A stretch of 64,000 nt of DNA from Fulvia fulva. Taxonomy: Eukaryota; Ascomycota; Dothideomycetes; Mycosphaerellales; Mycosphaerellaceae. A model generated the notes under the pieces. The model saw only the letters and a list, made by a program, of their open reading frames with translations. It had not been told where the DNA came from and searched no databases. The first letter of the stretch is position 1; every line of letters starts with the position of its first letter. The stretch covers positions 4,650,001-4,714,000 of the forward strand of contig NC_063014.1 in NCBI RefSeq assembly GCF_020509005.1. The letters run 5' to 3'. Both the position numbers and the translations under genes were made by a program. Shown piece after piece: positions 1 through 12,829 of this stretch.

Positions 1-840
1 TATGTCTATCTATATATAAAACGTAGGCCGTCTACCTCGGAGCGGAAAGTAGTTATAGTTAGCTTAAGAAGTACGCTACTATACTAACTGTCGAAGTTAG
101 GGTCGTTATTGTTCTTAAAGTACTTCGGGTTAGGTACGCCCTTACTAACCTCGATTCCGCGTATTAGAGTACGGTTAATAGTAAATAGGCGTTCTAAAAG
201 TTCGGTTAGGGGAGTCTATATACGGGTATTACGCGCTCGAGAGTCGCGACCGTTATTGTTATTAGGTCGTAGACGGTTTCTATTACGTCCTCGGTCGTTA
301 TTACTATTACCGTCATTATTATTATTACTACTACCTCCGCCGCCGCCGCCTCTACTAGTAGCTTTACGATACTTACGTATTAGCTACTCGAGTAAAGTCT
401 CGCGCGGAGGTAAGTAGGAGGGTCGGCGACTAGAGCGGCCCCTACCTCTATTCTATATAGTATCTTTAGTAGCTTAGAGTCGAGTCTTTAGATCGTTAAC
501 CTCCTTCTTTAGAGCCTAGTTCTTAGCTCCGGCATCCTATACCTTCTTCTTCTCCTTTTCGTAAATCTTGCTAAATTGCTTATATAGGTTATTAGCCTCC
601 CTATACTTCTTCTCTACCTCTTATAACTTTGCTAGGTTATAATCCTTCTTACTCTTTAGGTCTACGGCTATCTTCTATATTATAGCCTCCTCGCTTCGTA
701 GTATCTTATAGGTACGGTTATACTCGGTATATAGCGTAGTATACTAAGTGTTCTAGAGGTTATTAGCTCGCTCTATTATATAGTATAACGTGAATAAGAG
801 TAAGTATAAGGTATAACGCTACTTCCTATAGGAGCTCGAC
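1..840 (-). mobile_element. Gypsy-type gag relic, reverse orientation, cut by window edge
   Basis: Read on the minus strand, this stretch resembles the gag region of Gypsy-1 (about 17330-17950 plus). For example, the complement of about 729-745 matches the text around 17383-17400, and the Gly/Asn/Asp-rich repeats near 290-360 match those near 17760-17830. It is therefore a second, inverted copy of the Gypsy-1 family or a close relative. The similarity fades after about position 780, and LINE-1 3' tail sequence begins near 870-890. Stops are frequent in every frame and CpA/TpG is depleted, so nothing is expressed as protein. Pol and LTRs, if present, lie outside the window. Confidence 0.7.
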
Positions 841-869
841 GTACTATAGTACTACGTTATTATAATATA

Positions 870-2192
870 AGAACTATAGATCAACCTATATATAGATAGA
901 TAGATTTGTTACTCCCCTATTCTAGGACCCTATTCGGCCTATATAGGTATATATCTATTGTTATATATAAAGGGAAACCCGAATAGGTAAAAGCCTTTCC
1001 CGCCCCCGACTTCTCCTTATCTAGATTAGCTTTCCCTCTAAACGTACGTAGTCTATATTACTACCCCGTTAGCCCCCGCTCCTAGCCGGTCTCGTCGCGC
1101 TACGCCGTATCCTCTCTTCCTATACTACTTCTACTAGGCGGTACTGATCTAGCTAGCCCTTCTCTAGTATCTAGTTCGTAATACGCCGTAGGTCCTTAAT
1201 ATTATTAAGAAGTGCCCTAATCGTCCGGTTCCTCGCCTTTACTATCTACTCCCCCCTTCCTAGCGACTACCTCGGATAGACGAGGAGTACGTACCGTACG
1301 TTCTAGGAGTGATAGCCGTAGGAGTAGCTAGTATTTATATATTCTAGGTCCTTCCTCTATAATAGGTACCCCTAGAGGCCGATATATTCACTTTGTAGTT
1401 AGGTTACTATACTACTCTATACCCTCGTAAGGCGGTAGTAGATAAGCTTCGGGGGGTACTTAACCGCGGATTTCGTAGCTAACTATTCCTTAGGTTGTCC
1501 CGCTAGCTAAGGGCGTCTACTATACCCTACAACCTAGTTGTTCTACCTCTCTTTCTATAGTTGCTCTATAAACGATTTCTTACCCTCCTATTATATTACT
1601 AGCTATTCGTCCCTTACCCGGTAGTTCGGCTCGTTTCCGGGTCGAATGCCCTTATACGCTAGTATTAATTCGCGGGCCCTTACGACTATACTAGCGATAA
1701 CCTTCTATACTAGGTACTATACTAACTGACCTAAGTAGGAGGTCCGTAGTCCCTAGATATATAGGTCGATCGGCGGTATAGCGGTCTCGTACTTAAGTAT
1801 CCTTATTAGTATCGACTTATATACCCCGGTAACCTTCCTTAGGTATTAGTTTTAGATCTTTACTAACGGCGCGACGAGTCCCTTTAATAGGTAGGCCCTC
1901 TCGCCTAAGGACTATACCTAGCTACTATAGATAAGGACTAGCCGTATAAAAGCCGTATATAGAGGTCGTAACTACCGGAAGTCCGCCCCCTATATAGATG
2001 TAGTAAGCCTCTAGTATAATGCTATATTCTATTTAGCTTTCCGTAATATTACCTATACGTACTTCCTCTACCGTAGCGCCGGGTCTACCTATAGTCCGAG
2101 GATCCTAAGCTAATTTACCGGGTTAGTCGTATACCCCTATATCTAGATAGAAGTATATATATTATAGAACCGTGGCCGGCGCGTAAAGAGTA
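870..2192 (-). mobile_element. LINE-1, 3' part (RIP-degraded non-LTR retrotransposon)
   Basis: The element reads on the minus strand and its 3' end lies at about 880-905, where a short ATCT/TATC tandem tail replaces poly(A). The sequence next to the tail resembles the 3' ends at about 14300-14440 and 15230-15400, so three related LINEs are present. The C-terminal part of the LINE ORF2 lies here and is full of stops. The element is interrupted at 2193 by Copia-1 and resumes at 7721. Confidence 0.7.
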
Positions 2193-2426
2193 TATTGAGA
2201 ACATATAGGCCGTAGGACAAGTATATAGGTGTAGGTGTGTTATGTAACTAGATCACGTGATTAGGGTTTGCTAGCCTATAGGCTAGCAAACATCCGGACA
2301 CCTAGTATCTACCTATACTAACACCGGCGATACTATATATAGATACACGCTATCCTATTAGGTCCTTCTTCGTCTTTCGTATAATCCGCCGTCTTCTACT
2401 ACTACGCAACTCGTACCTATTTAACA
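2193..2426 (+). repeat. Copia-1 5' LTR
   Basis: It is 234 bp, begins TATTGAGAAC (TG mutated to TA) and ends TTTAACA. It carries a CACGTG palindrome at about 2253-2258 and a 26-bp perfect palindrome at 2266-2291 centred on CCTATAGG. The promoter and transcript start of the element should lie here. Confidence 0.9.
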
Positions 2427-2445
2427 GGTTATAAGCCCGGGTTAG
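2427..2445 (+). other. Copia-1 primer binding site (half initiator-tRNA-Met type)
   Basis: GGTTATAAGCCCGGGTTAG follows the 5' LTR directly. Its complement, with one RIP change reversed, contains GGGCTCATAACC, the anticodon stem-loop (CAU) of initiator tRNA-Met. This is the half-tRNA priming known for Drosophila copia. The same motif starts at 41760 in Copia-2. Confidence 0.7.
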
Positions 2446-2930
2446 TAACTCGGTGTTTCACCCTCGACAAAGTCGTATTAGAGTTATTCCTCTTTAGAAC
2501 TAAAGGAAGGCAGACTAGAGGCCGCACCCGCATTGTATAGGAAGCTATAGCCGTGCTATAGGTATATATAAGACGTAAAAGAGCCTAGTAAGGCACTATT
2601 AGACTCTAAGTTAGGGAGCCTATACCAATACCTTAGACAAGTAGGCGAGCTTACTAAGAAGAGTCGCTCTCCGGACATCGCGTTCGTATCGACTAACTGT
2701 TCATTCTAAGAGAGCCGTAGTGTCTTAGAAACCCCCTCTACTAAGAGAGTTACGCTACAGTGTCTTAGTACTAACACTATCCTTACGACCGACTTTCCTC
2801 GCTTTCTAGTAGACAGCTATTCTCTCCACTATTAACCTCGCGTTCGGTTTACCTCCTATCGATCTAATCGCGTACGACCGAATACATCCTATTACCTAAG
2901 GGTAGCTAACCTATCCCTTAACTTATAAAA

Positions 2931-5900
2931 ATGGAGAACGAGACTAGGTTTATAAGAAAGAGAGCAGCACCTCTTCTAATAAGAGAGAACCACGAAACAT
3001 AGTTCAAGCTAATAAGAATACACCTAGTATTAAAGCAGGTTGACTAGGTCCTCGAGGACATTATTACGGACATTCCCGCTATAACCCTAGCGACACCCTC
3101 TATATTATCGGAGTTATCCCTTCCTTTAGATCAAGCGATAAGGAAGGCATCGTACAGACGGTATAATGTAACGGCCCTATATAAGATGTACATCTGTCTG
3201 TCGACAGATGACTAAGAGATGACATACGAGATCCGGTATACGAAGGAGTTGTAGGAATAGGCTAAAGCTAAATATAAGAGAAGACTTCTCGCTACTAGAA
3301 GAAGTTTGCTTTAGCAATATACCAATTTCGTGATGACAGAGGACTAGTCAATAGATGACGCCTAGCAGGAGCTTAGCTTAATTGTAAGGAGGGCTATTTC
3401 AATCTCGCCTTAGTTCTAAGACATCAAGACTAAGGACAGAAAGATCTAGCAACTCTTAGTAGCTCTACTAGACTTATTTGGCTCAATTCGCGATGCAATT
3501 GATGCCTAGGTGAATCTCTCACTACAAGACATTCTTATAATCCTTAGGGAGAAGCAAGAATCAATGATTCATCAAGGGACAGCTATGTTCGCTAAGAAGG
3601 GTTTCTAGGGCAAGCTCACGTGCTATCTCTACAATAGTGACCATTTTATAAGCAAGTGCCTACACCTTTCTACAGCTCAGCAGGCTGTTAGGAACAAGGA
3701 CAAACTAGCTAGGGTTGCCTACCCTACTAAGAGACAACCGTCACCACCTCGTAGGAGGTCATTATTACCAAACCTTCGTGATGTCCTCAAGGTGATAACG
3801 GACCTTATAAAGTAGATAAAGGAGAGCCGCAAGCCAAAGGCCTCCTCTAGTAAGCCTATAAGGGCCTATACGACCCAGGAAGACGCATCAGACTCTGAGA
3901 TACTATCAGAAGATGATGATGTTAATAAGGTTGCCCATTCTACTGTAGAAGCCAAAGGCAAGTACCCCTCGTCCGAGTGGTTACTTGACTCTTGTGCATC
4001 ATTATATATAACTGACCAAGATTTACTATTCAGGACACTGAAGCCTCTTCAAAAGAGGAAGTGGATCAAGGTTAGGGGTGGCTATCTACAAGCTACATAT
4101 ATAGGAAGTGTAGTAATAGGTGGTCCTTCTAGAAAGCAAATTGTCTTAGAAAATGTCCTGTTTGTTCCTAGCCTTAGAGTTAGTCTTGTTTCGTAGAATT
4201 AGTTTAGCTAACAGTTTGCTATCTAACTACCTAGTTTCACCCTAAAATCCTTGTCTAGTAAACCCGTTGTCCAGACCAAACTTCGAGGAGGAGTACCGTT
4301 TATCTACTCGATCTCGGAAATTCTTGAGCTATAGCATACTAGTATACTCTCTTAAGAACGTGACGGTACCGCTATAGCTAACACTGAGTCCGAAGATCAG
4401 TAGGAGCTATAGTATAGAAGATGTGCATACCTTGGCAAGGGACTACTAAGAAACCTGTATAGAGTCACTAATAAGAAAGATCCTATTCCTGTTCCTTCTG
4501 AGCACTAGAATTACAAGGTCTGCTCCCTTACAAACATAAGGAAGTTCAAAGGACCTGCTATAGAGAGGAAAGGGGAGAGGCTGGCCCTCATCTCTATTGA
4601 CATCTGTGGGCCTTTTTAGGGCGCAGTCTCTAGGCTAGGATACAAATATTGGCTTGAGATTGTAGACAACTTCTCTAGGAAGAAGTGGGTAATCCCTTTG
4701 AAGGCCAGGAGCGACGCTCCTACAGCCCTACGGGATTGGAAGGTCTAGGCAGAACGGTAGTCAAGGTGCTTTCTGTCTACGATCCGTAGTAATAGTACAA
4801 AGGAAATTCTCGCCTTACTAAAAGAGTAGGAGAAGGAGTTTGGCACTTAGATAGACACAACTGATGCCTATAACTCTCTTCAGAATGGACCTATAGAAAG
4901 GTCAATTCAAGCCTCTAAGAACATAGTCCGGGCTATGCTTAAAGACTCTAGCATGCTAGTTAAGTTCTGGCTAGAAGCTTTACAAGCACAGACTATGATC
5001 AGAAACAGACTGCCTAATAGTCCGATTATTGATAGTATTGCTCTTTCACTAGAAGAAGCCTTTACTAGCCAAGTACCGTCAGTCGACTATTTCCGCGTCT
5101 AGGGATGCAAAGCTATAGTCTATATAGACCTAAGAGCCTAACCTCAAGGCTTGAGGAGAGACAAGTTAATGAACCGAGGAAAAGAAGCCGTGTTTATAGG
5201 CTACTCAGAAAACACTATAAAACAATAGCTGTTCTAGGATCCCGACATAAAAGCTGTAAAAGCGTATAGTCACGTCGACTAGTTTAAGAATAAGAAGGGG
5301 GGAGATATAGATCTTGGTATCACCTTTACTAACTAGCCGAGTCGAGCGCCATAGCGCAATCCTATTAGGAGGAAGCCCTTTAGGGCGAAATTTTCCGATA
5401 GGGGATTATTAGAAACACCGTTACGAAGGCTAGGAGAAAATATTAAGGCGGTTTTAACACTGTCGAAGGCCGATAACGGTGGATCTATACAGAACCTACC
5501 CGAGTCATCAATACTATAGCAACCGCTGTCTGTATAACTTCCCCCTCCCCTAAAGGACATTAGGGAATACTAGCAGTTTAGAGATCAGGGTACTCTAATA
5601 AAAGAAAAAGAAGATGTCGTTTAGTTCGACCTATCTAAACACCTAGCGCCACCTTAGGTTATAGGCAACAAGAGGTTAAGGGGGGACGGAGATGATAACT
5701 CTAAAGAGTATAAGGCTAAACACTATAAGGCTCTTATCGCCCAGATGTTCTATCTAGACCCTATAATGAGCTAGGTAGAGGAGATTCTGAACGACGTAGA
5801 AGAACATACATTTGCTGCTGTTAGGTAGGCTATAGCCTATTAGCAGGAAGTGCCAATCCTAAAGTCCTATAAGGCAGCCGTAGGAGACCCCGAATAGGGA

Positions 5901-7451
5901 TATATATAGAGAGAGGCAATCGAGAACGAACTTATTACCTTAGTAAGCAACAATACCTAGGAAGTAGTTGTACCGCCAAAGGGTGCGAATCTAATTACTT
6001 CTAGGTGGGTCTTTGATGTAAAAAGAATGATTAGTAGAGCTATTAAGAAGTTTAAGGCAAGACTAGTTATAAGAGGGTTTTTATAGAAATATAGGGTTGA
6101 CTTCGAAGAGACCTTTGCACCTACTGTTAGACATAATACTCTCCGAGTATTCATAGCAGTAGTGTGTAAGAGAGATCTCGAGATACACCTAGTAGATATA
6201 AATAATGCTTTTACCCAAAGTAGCCTCCTTGAAGACATCTATATAATCCCACCCCTAGGAGTTAAAGCACCTCCAAATATAGTGTTTAAGGTCCTACGAA
6301 GCCTTTATAGGCTTAAGTAAGTAGCTAGAGACTGGAACAAGCTCTGTGTTACGAAGCTAGAGAAGATTGGATTTACCTAGTCCTAGGTAGATCTATACCT
6401 ACTTGTCTATACGGATAGAGACCTTATAGTCCTTATCTATGTAGATAACATACCTATTACAGCTCCGAAGCTGTCAGATGTTTAGTGGTTTAAGGCTAAG
6501 CTTAGAAAAGTGTTTAAGATTAAAGATCTTAGTGAACCTACGAAGATCCTTAGAATAAGGATTATAAGAGACAGGTCCTAAGGCACTTTAAAGCTTAATC
6601 AAGGACACTATGTCTACGCTAACTTAGCTAAGATAAATATGGCTAGAGAGAAGGCTACGCTAACCTACTCACTTATAGAGAGCTACGAGCACTTAGTACC
6701 TACGGCACCTATAGATAAGAGGTGTAACAAACAGGATTACTAGAGCCATAATAGTACCTAGATGTGGCCAATGACAATAACAAGGCCAGACTTAGCATTT
6801 CCCCTTAGAAGAATTAGCTCATATGTTGCTGATCCCTCGTAGTAGTATATAAAGGCTTTAAAGAAGCTCTCCCGATACCTACGGTCGTACCTAGACCTAG
6901 GTCTTATATATAGAAAGGGAGGGGGCAATCTCTAGGGATACTCGGACTCTGACTACGCTATAGACAAAGTGGATAGAGTCTCAATTCTAGGATACGTATG
7001 GTTCCTTTATAGATCACCTATGTCCTAGATAAGTAGGAAGTAGAAGTCTAATGTAACATTAATAATAGAAGCTAAGTTCATAGCTATAAACGTAGCCGTA
7101 AAGTAGTCACAATTTCTTGCTACTGTCCTTAGGGAAATGGGGTGCCTAGAACTAGTAGGAAAGAGCTCTTTCTAGCCGAGTATAAGGGCAAGCAGGGGCA
7201 CTATTGACGAGCTAAGGCTAGTCAAGCTTATAGGTAATAACCAAGCCGCTTTGACACTTGTTAAAGATGCCTATATACATGAAAGGTCAAAGCATATTGA
7301 TGTTGCATATAACTATGTCAGACATCTCTAGTAGTAGAAGAAGATTATAGTGGACTACTACTATATAAAGGACATAGCTACTAATAGGTTAACAAAGCCC
7401 CTTAATAGCTAGCAGTTCCAAAACTTTATAAGGCAGCTCTAGCTTACGTAA
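2931..7451 (+). pseudogene. Copia-1 gag-pol polyprotein, RIP-inactivated
   Basis: One frame of 1506 codons from ATG 2931 to TAA 7449-7451 has no frameshift but dozens of in-frame TAG/TAA codons at former CAG, CAA and TGG codons. Order: Gag with a CCHC-like knuckle at about 3631-3660 (second Cys now Tyr); aspartic protease with D-S-C-A at about 3985-3996; GAG-pre-integrase and integrase core at about 4500-5090 (ISIDICGPF motif); RT at about 5980-6480, where the catalytic YVDD reads YVDN; RNase H at about 6940-7400 (SDSDYA, later KHIDVAY). The damage is point mutation only, which fits RIP rather than slow decay. No function remains. Confidence 0.9.
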
Positions 7452-7486
7452 AGGGATTATAGGAGACTATGTGGCCTGAGTGGGAG

Positions 7487-7720
7487 TGTTGAGAACATAT
7501 AGGCCGTAGGACAAGCATGTGGGTGTAGGTGTGTCATATGACTAGATCACGTGATTAGGGTTTACTAGCCTATAGGCTAGCAAACATCCGGACACCTAGC
7601 ATCTACCTACACTAACACCGGCGATACTATATATAGATATACGCTATCCTATTAGGTCCTTCTTCGTCTTTCGTATAATCCGCCGTCTTCTACTACTATA
7701 TAACTCGTACCTATTTAACA
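7487..7720 (+). repeat. Copia-1 3' LTR
   Basis: It is 234 bp, starts TGTTGAGAAC and ends TTTAACA. It differs from the 5' LTR mainly by C/T and G/A changes, including one that breaks the central palindrome (GTTTACTAGCC for GTTTGCTAGCC). Confidence 0.9.
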
Positions 7721-9290
7721 GTATATTAGATTATACTTTTCTAGGGCAAACCGAGCCCTATACCTCCTAGCCTAGTCTTTATAGATCTTATACTTCTCTT
7801 CTAGTAGCCTATAGTTCTCCTTAGTCGAGGAAGACTACGCTAGGATGTTCGTGTCGTCTACGAAGCCGCTCGTAGCGGTGTTCTAGGATTCTAGGGCTAG
7901 GAGTAGCGTCGCTATAAAGAAGAGGAATAGGATAGGTACTAGCGTTAAGCCTTACGGGCTTCTAGTATAGACTACTTAAAATAGGCTTTTGTACTAACCG
8001 ACTAGGATCGACGTACTACGGTTTTAGAGGTAGGACCGTACGAAGTTAATAAGCTACTTAGGGAGTCCTTTCGACCTTAGGATATAGAGTAGCCGCGGGT
8101 ATAATACGTAGTCGAAGGCTCCCGATATGTCTAGACTAAGTAAGGATACTACCTTGTCCCTATACCTATACTAGATAGCCTTTACCTAAGAGGTAATAAG
8201 TTCTATCGCGGATAGCGTCGATCGCTCTAGGCGCGTACCTATCTAGGTATCCGGGAGTAGGGAGTACTCCTCTACCGCCTCGGAGAGTCTCGTTATAACT
8301 AGCTTCTTAAGCGCCTTCCTAAGAGTGTTAAGGAGCGTAATTAGGCGGTACGACTTCACCTACGTATAGTCTTCCTTCTACGGCTTACGTAGGACTACTA
8401 TCGTCGATTATTTAAATGCCGTTAGGTAGTATCCGGTCTATAGGTAGGCGTTAAAGATCGCTACGACTACTAGGGCTAGTTAATCTCTACACTTCTTTAG
8501 TAGTTCATTTAGGATCCTATCCGGCCCCGGGGCTTTCTTCGCCGGTAACTTCCTAAGTATAGCGGTAATATCTCCCTCGGATATATCCTATTAGACCGCT
8601 ATACTAGGGGCTATAGGAGTAGAGCTATTTATGTCGCTTAGATTAGCCTCGACTAGGAGCGGGAAGAACTTACTAGCTAGTAGACGCGCCTTAGCCTCGG
8701 GGTCGCTAACCGGGCTACTAGGCGATTATAGCGCTAATTTAGAGAAGGAGGGGCCCTATATAGGGTCCTATCGGGCCTATTTTACTAGATTCTATATCCT
8801 CGCTAGCTTACCGGCGATTTCTTCTACTATAGCTCTCTAGCCGACTACTTTCTCCCTCCGTATTATAGCTTTCTTCTATTAGTATGCCGCTCTATATACG
8901 TTCTAGGCCTCCTCGCTATAGCTACTCGTCTATACCCGGCGGGCTCTCCTTACTTCTCTTACTACCGTAGTATACTTCGGCGTCTAGTATAGTTTAGACT
9001 ACGTTATTAGTTAGGTAAGCGGAATGTAAAATAAGGTCGCTTTTCTTATTATATCTATTGACCCCTAGACTACCTCGTCTATCTCGTCTTTACTATTATA
9101 TTACTACTACGCGATCTAGACTTATTATAGTCTCCCTATAGAGTGTATAGAAGGTAGGGACAGAAGAGCCTTAGAGTGCTTAGAAGTCGTTAAGAAGTGA
9201 TAGTCTAGCTTAGTATATAAGCGCTAAGAATTATATACCCCGTAATATCTACTACGGGACCTAGCCCTCCAAATTCACCCCTCTACTAAA
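7721..9290 (-). mobile_element. LINE-1, reverse-transcriptase part
   Basis: LINE-1 continues beyond Copia-1. On the minus strand the RT signatures are readable: an APGPD-like motif near 8520-8540, LDISGAFDYV near 8105-8140, and GFVDDTNI (the RT catalytic DD) near 7850-7875. Stops are abundant. The match to LINE sequence is lost at about 9290, where a different relic begins, so the 5' half with the endonuclease is missing or displaced. The exact right boundary is uncertain. Confidence 0.7.
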
Positions 9291-12200
9291 CCTTGACAGA
9301 TTTACTTCGGCTCGTAACTATATGACTTACGGCACTCCCGCGAGTACCCGCGACTACGCTAGACCCTAGAAGAAGCACGTAGAAGACTCGGAACGTAGGG
9401 CAGGTTAGAATAAGGGTTTGAGCAAAGCTACTAAGCGCGGCTTCGTACGGGTTAGCCCTATTAATACGGGGACACGTACTCGCGAGGGTCGCGTATAAGT
9501 ATCCGGCCTTCCCTAGGCCTCTCTTACTTTCTTCGTCTTTCGTTTTATATAGCAATTATACTATACCCTTTATATCTACACTTCGTACCTATATTCTCGC
9601 TTTCACTCTTATATCTTATAGGTTAGGCTCTCGCCCTAATAAGTATAGAGACGGGGCTCCGGTTTATCCTCTATAGTTACTACCGGACGGAAGGTTTAAT
9701 ACGTCTATATAGGCTACTTTCCTTTACTATAAACTAACTGTACCTATACCGGCTTGCCGTCCTATAGGCATAGCTCGTTATAGCGCTCCGAGTCGAGGGT
9801 AAGCGTCCTAGATTCGTAATAGATACCTAGCTAATATACTATACTCTAAGGCCTACCGAGGACTATATTATATTCGAGGTCGGCGAGCTACGTACTTATG
9901 ACTTCCTTATAACTATTTAGGTCTAGTTCTATCGTTATCTATTCCGTAATTTCTACTCCTAAGGTAGAGCTATCCGCTAGCGTAAGGAGTAGAGGCTCTA
10001 GTAACGAATAAACCTTAAAATTATTATATATATATATATATATATATGTTCGGTCTATAAACTTAGAGTTTGTACCGATATTAAAGAACGACTAAGATTT
10101 GATACTATTCGCTATACTAGGCATTACTAAGTATATTACTACCTTAGGTTACTATTCTTATTCCTTTCGAATCGTTCTTAAGGAACGCGAAGATACCCTT
10201 AGCCCTTTACCTAGTAGCGGTAGTAGCTCTAGTTCTTTTAGACTTCTAAGAGGCCTAATACTTACTACGCTTAAGTACTAGCCTAACTATTCCCCCGCTA
10301 TTATAGAGTAGGTAGACGGGGTAGTATCTCGTAGTCGAAGAGCTTATATACTCGATTAGTAAGGCGGTGTCCGGTCTTACGACACTTCTTATAGCGGCCT
10401 TCGTTTATATATCGGGTGTTCTTAGTGTTATCGAGAGGACCGATATTAGCGGCCTATATACTAACTTCGCTACGATTCGCCTACGCCTTACGGGTACGTC
10501 GAGAGCGTCCTCCGCTACCGCTACTACCTCCGTTATTATTACTAGAACCGGCGGTAGGTAGGTCGGTCTTCTCGTCCTTCTTACTATCCTTCTTATTATT
10601 CTTCTTAGTAGGCTACTTTCTCGGGTATATTATATCGACTAGGCGGAATCCTCCTTAGCTCGATATAAGTAATCTTCTATAGCTTTAATTATCTATAGGT
10701 CCTTAAAGATAAACTTCTAGAGATACCGGTAATTTAGCTTACGCTTAAGTATATCGACGTAGTCCTCTTAATCGCGGTAAAGCTATATAATGTTCGTACT
10801 CTTTCTAAAAAAGACGTTAAACTCGGTAAAGGAGTCGTTACGTCTATCTACTTACTTTAAGGCGGCTTTATCGTCGCGTACGCGAGCCTTCGCGTTACGC
10901 TTACTATGGCGCTTATATAAGTCCTTTATAAGCTTATTAAGTATCTTATATATACGGTCGCCCTTTACGCTAGTAAGGGACGGGATCTAAGGTCTAATTA
11001 ACTAGAACGCGCTACCCTTAGTATAGCTATATACGAACTTTAACGTAGCCTTTAAGGTATAGAACGTAATATTCTATAGCTTAGTTTCTAAGGTGTTCTA
11101 CTATACCTCGAACGTTAGCCTAATAGACGTATTGTCCTTATTCCTATTACCGCTAAACTTCTTCACCTCCGTCTTATCTATCTTAAATATAACGTTAAGG
11201 TTTAGATCGACATTAAGTATTATATCCTAGTCCGCGTCGAGCTCCTCGTCCTTACTCTTACCCTTACTCTTCTTAGACTTCTTCTTACGGTACTTACGGC
11301 GATCTTCGTCGTCGCTAGGCTCGGAGTTAGAATCGGAGTCGGACGAGCTCGAGCTATCGGAGCTATTAGATAGGTTATCGTCTTAGGTACTATCCTTACG
11401 CGATCCGCGGCCGCGACGTCCTTACTTAGGCTTCTCGGTAAGTCACTTCTTTAGGTCTATAATTTCGTCGTCCTTAGTCTTCTTAATATACTCGATCTCG
11501 TAGGTAAAGTCCTTAGCGGTAGACTTATAGTTAGAGAGCTTATTATCGACGTCGCTCTATTAGTTCTCGAGATCCTAGATATAATTAACGTGCTCTACGA
11601 TCTAGGCGTTAAGTTTAGAGAGCTCTACGTTCTTGTCTTAAATCTATAACATAGCGTTAAGTATATATTTGCGGTTCTTAGCTATCTCCGGCGTAGGCGG
11701 TAGTTTCTTAAAATCGTCGACCTACTATTAGAGTAGATCACGGGCTACTATTAGCTAGTCGCGATCCTTTACGGCGGTGTCGCGTTCCTTAGTCGTATTA
11801 TCTAAGCTCTTCTAGATATTATTACGATCGGCTATAATTACCTTTAGATCGTCCTTTACTTTAGCGGTATCCGGCTCGTTCCTCTTATACTTATCGACCT
11901 TATTCGTAAGATGCTTAACCTACTTATCTACCTTCTACTATAATATCTATATATCTAACTTCTTCTTCTTAAACTTGGCCTTGTCCTACTTTAGCTTATC
12001 CTAGGCTATCCTAACTACTACTCTCTTATCCTAAAGCTTATTATACGCCTAGCCAAATATCTTTAATAACTCGGTTATATTATAGTCGTCGGCTTAGGCG
12101 CGTCGAAGTAGGTAATAGATCGTAGATAGTACTTTAGATATACTAGCTATAAGGGCTTAGAACTCCGTTATATCTAGGTTCTTTAGCTCCTCTAGATTAT

Positions 12201-12600
12201 AGCGGAAAGTCTTAGCTACCTATTACTCTCCTTCTCCTTTATCTATTGCTATATTATTGTTATAATTAAACTCGACATCCTATCTAGTCGTATATTCTTT
12301 TACTTCGTCGTCCCGGATATAGTCGGAGAGGTTAATTGTCTTAGGCGGTTCGGTAACTAGTTATATTAGTTACTTAATACGCTGCTATATTTGCTCGTTA
12401 GTTAGCTATTAGGGTTAGGTTTAGTAACCTTAAGTCTAGCTACTATTAAATATAAGCGACTCGCGGCGGATCCTAGGGCGACTAGTAAGTAGAGAGTGCC
12501 TACCGCCTATACTCTTAGCTAGTATCTTATTAATAAAGGTACGATTGTTCTTATTGACTTAGACCTATCACGTTTATCGCGCGATTAGTATAGAAAACTC
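9290..12600 (-). mobile_element. Gypsy-like gag-protease relic, reverse orientation
   Basis: On the minus strand this reads first as a long charged coiled-coil Gag N-terminus (about 12500-11450), then an Asp/Ser-rich linker (about 11400-11250), a Gag core (about 11200-10650), and a zinc-knuckle remnant near 10355-10390 (KKCRKTGH; the first Cys is gone). A protease-like segment containing IVLGRPW follows near 9850. Pol and LTRs were not found, so it is a partial copy. Stops are dense. The (TA)n microsatellite at about 10024-10047 lies inside. Both boundaries are approximate. It could be a different Gypsy family from Gypsy-1 and Gypsy-2. Confidence 0.6.
10024..10047. repeat. (TA)n microsatellite
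   Basis: About 12 uninterrupted TA units lie inside the RIP-mutated gag-protease relic. They may have been enriched by CA/TG to TA conversion of an older CA/TG-containing repeat. Confidence 0.9.
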
Positions 12601-12829
12601 GCGATAAGTATAGTTTCTATATCTTTAACCTATTACTTTTTAGGTCCTTTATATTACGTATTCTATAGTTAGTAAAGGAGGTCTAATAAAGTATAAGGGA
12701 GCCGTTCTTAATATAGGGCAAATAACGAAGTTATTAGACAGGCTATCTAAGAGGAGTACGAGGTACGGAAAGTGAATAAATAAGCCGAGGTATACGGGCC
12801 GGCCCGTACCGAGTTACGTAACCGACTAC

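Larger units (their letters stand above)
2193..7720 (+). mobile_element. Copia-1, complete Ty1/Copia LTR retrotransposon
   Basis: Two 234-bp LTRs (2193-2426 and 7487-7720) flank one polyprotein frame with Gag zinc knuckle, protease, integrase, reverse transcriptase and RNase H in Copia order. A purine-rich tract (GTGGCCTGAGTGGGAG) ends at 7486 just before the 3' LTR. The element sits inside LINE-1. Flanking 5-mers are GAGTA on the left and GTATA on the right, so the target duplication is imperfect or eroded. The 5' LTR starts TA where the 3' copy keeps TG, a TpG to TpA change. Confidence 0.92.

Noticed and set aside
109..417. Open frame rich in Leu/Pro near the left edge
   Set aside because: It is the opposite strand of the Gly/Asn/Asp-rich linker of a Gypsy gag relic; the composition explains the openness.
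9286..9555. 89-codon open frame on the minus strand
   Set aside because: It may be a residual part of the gag-protease relic; no gene-like features of its own.
10024..10047. (TA)n run as a replication origin or centromere signal
   Set aside because: It is a short microsatellite inside a transposon relic with no further support.
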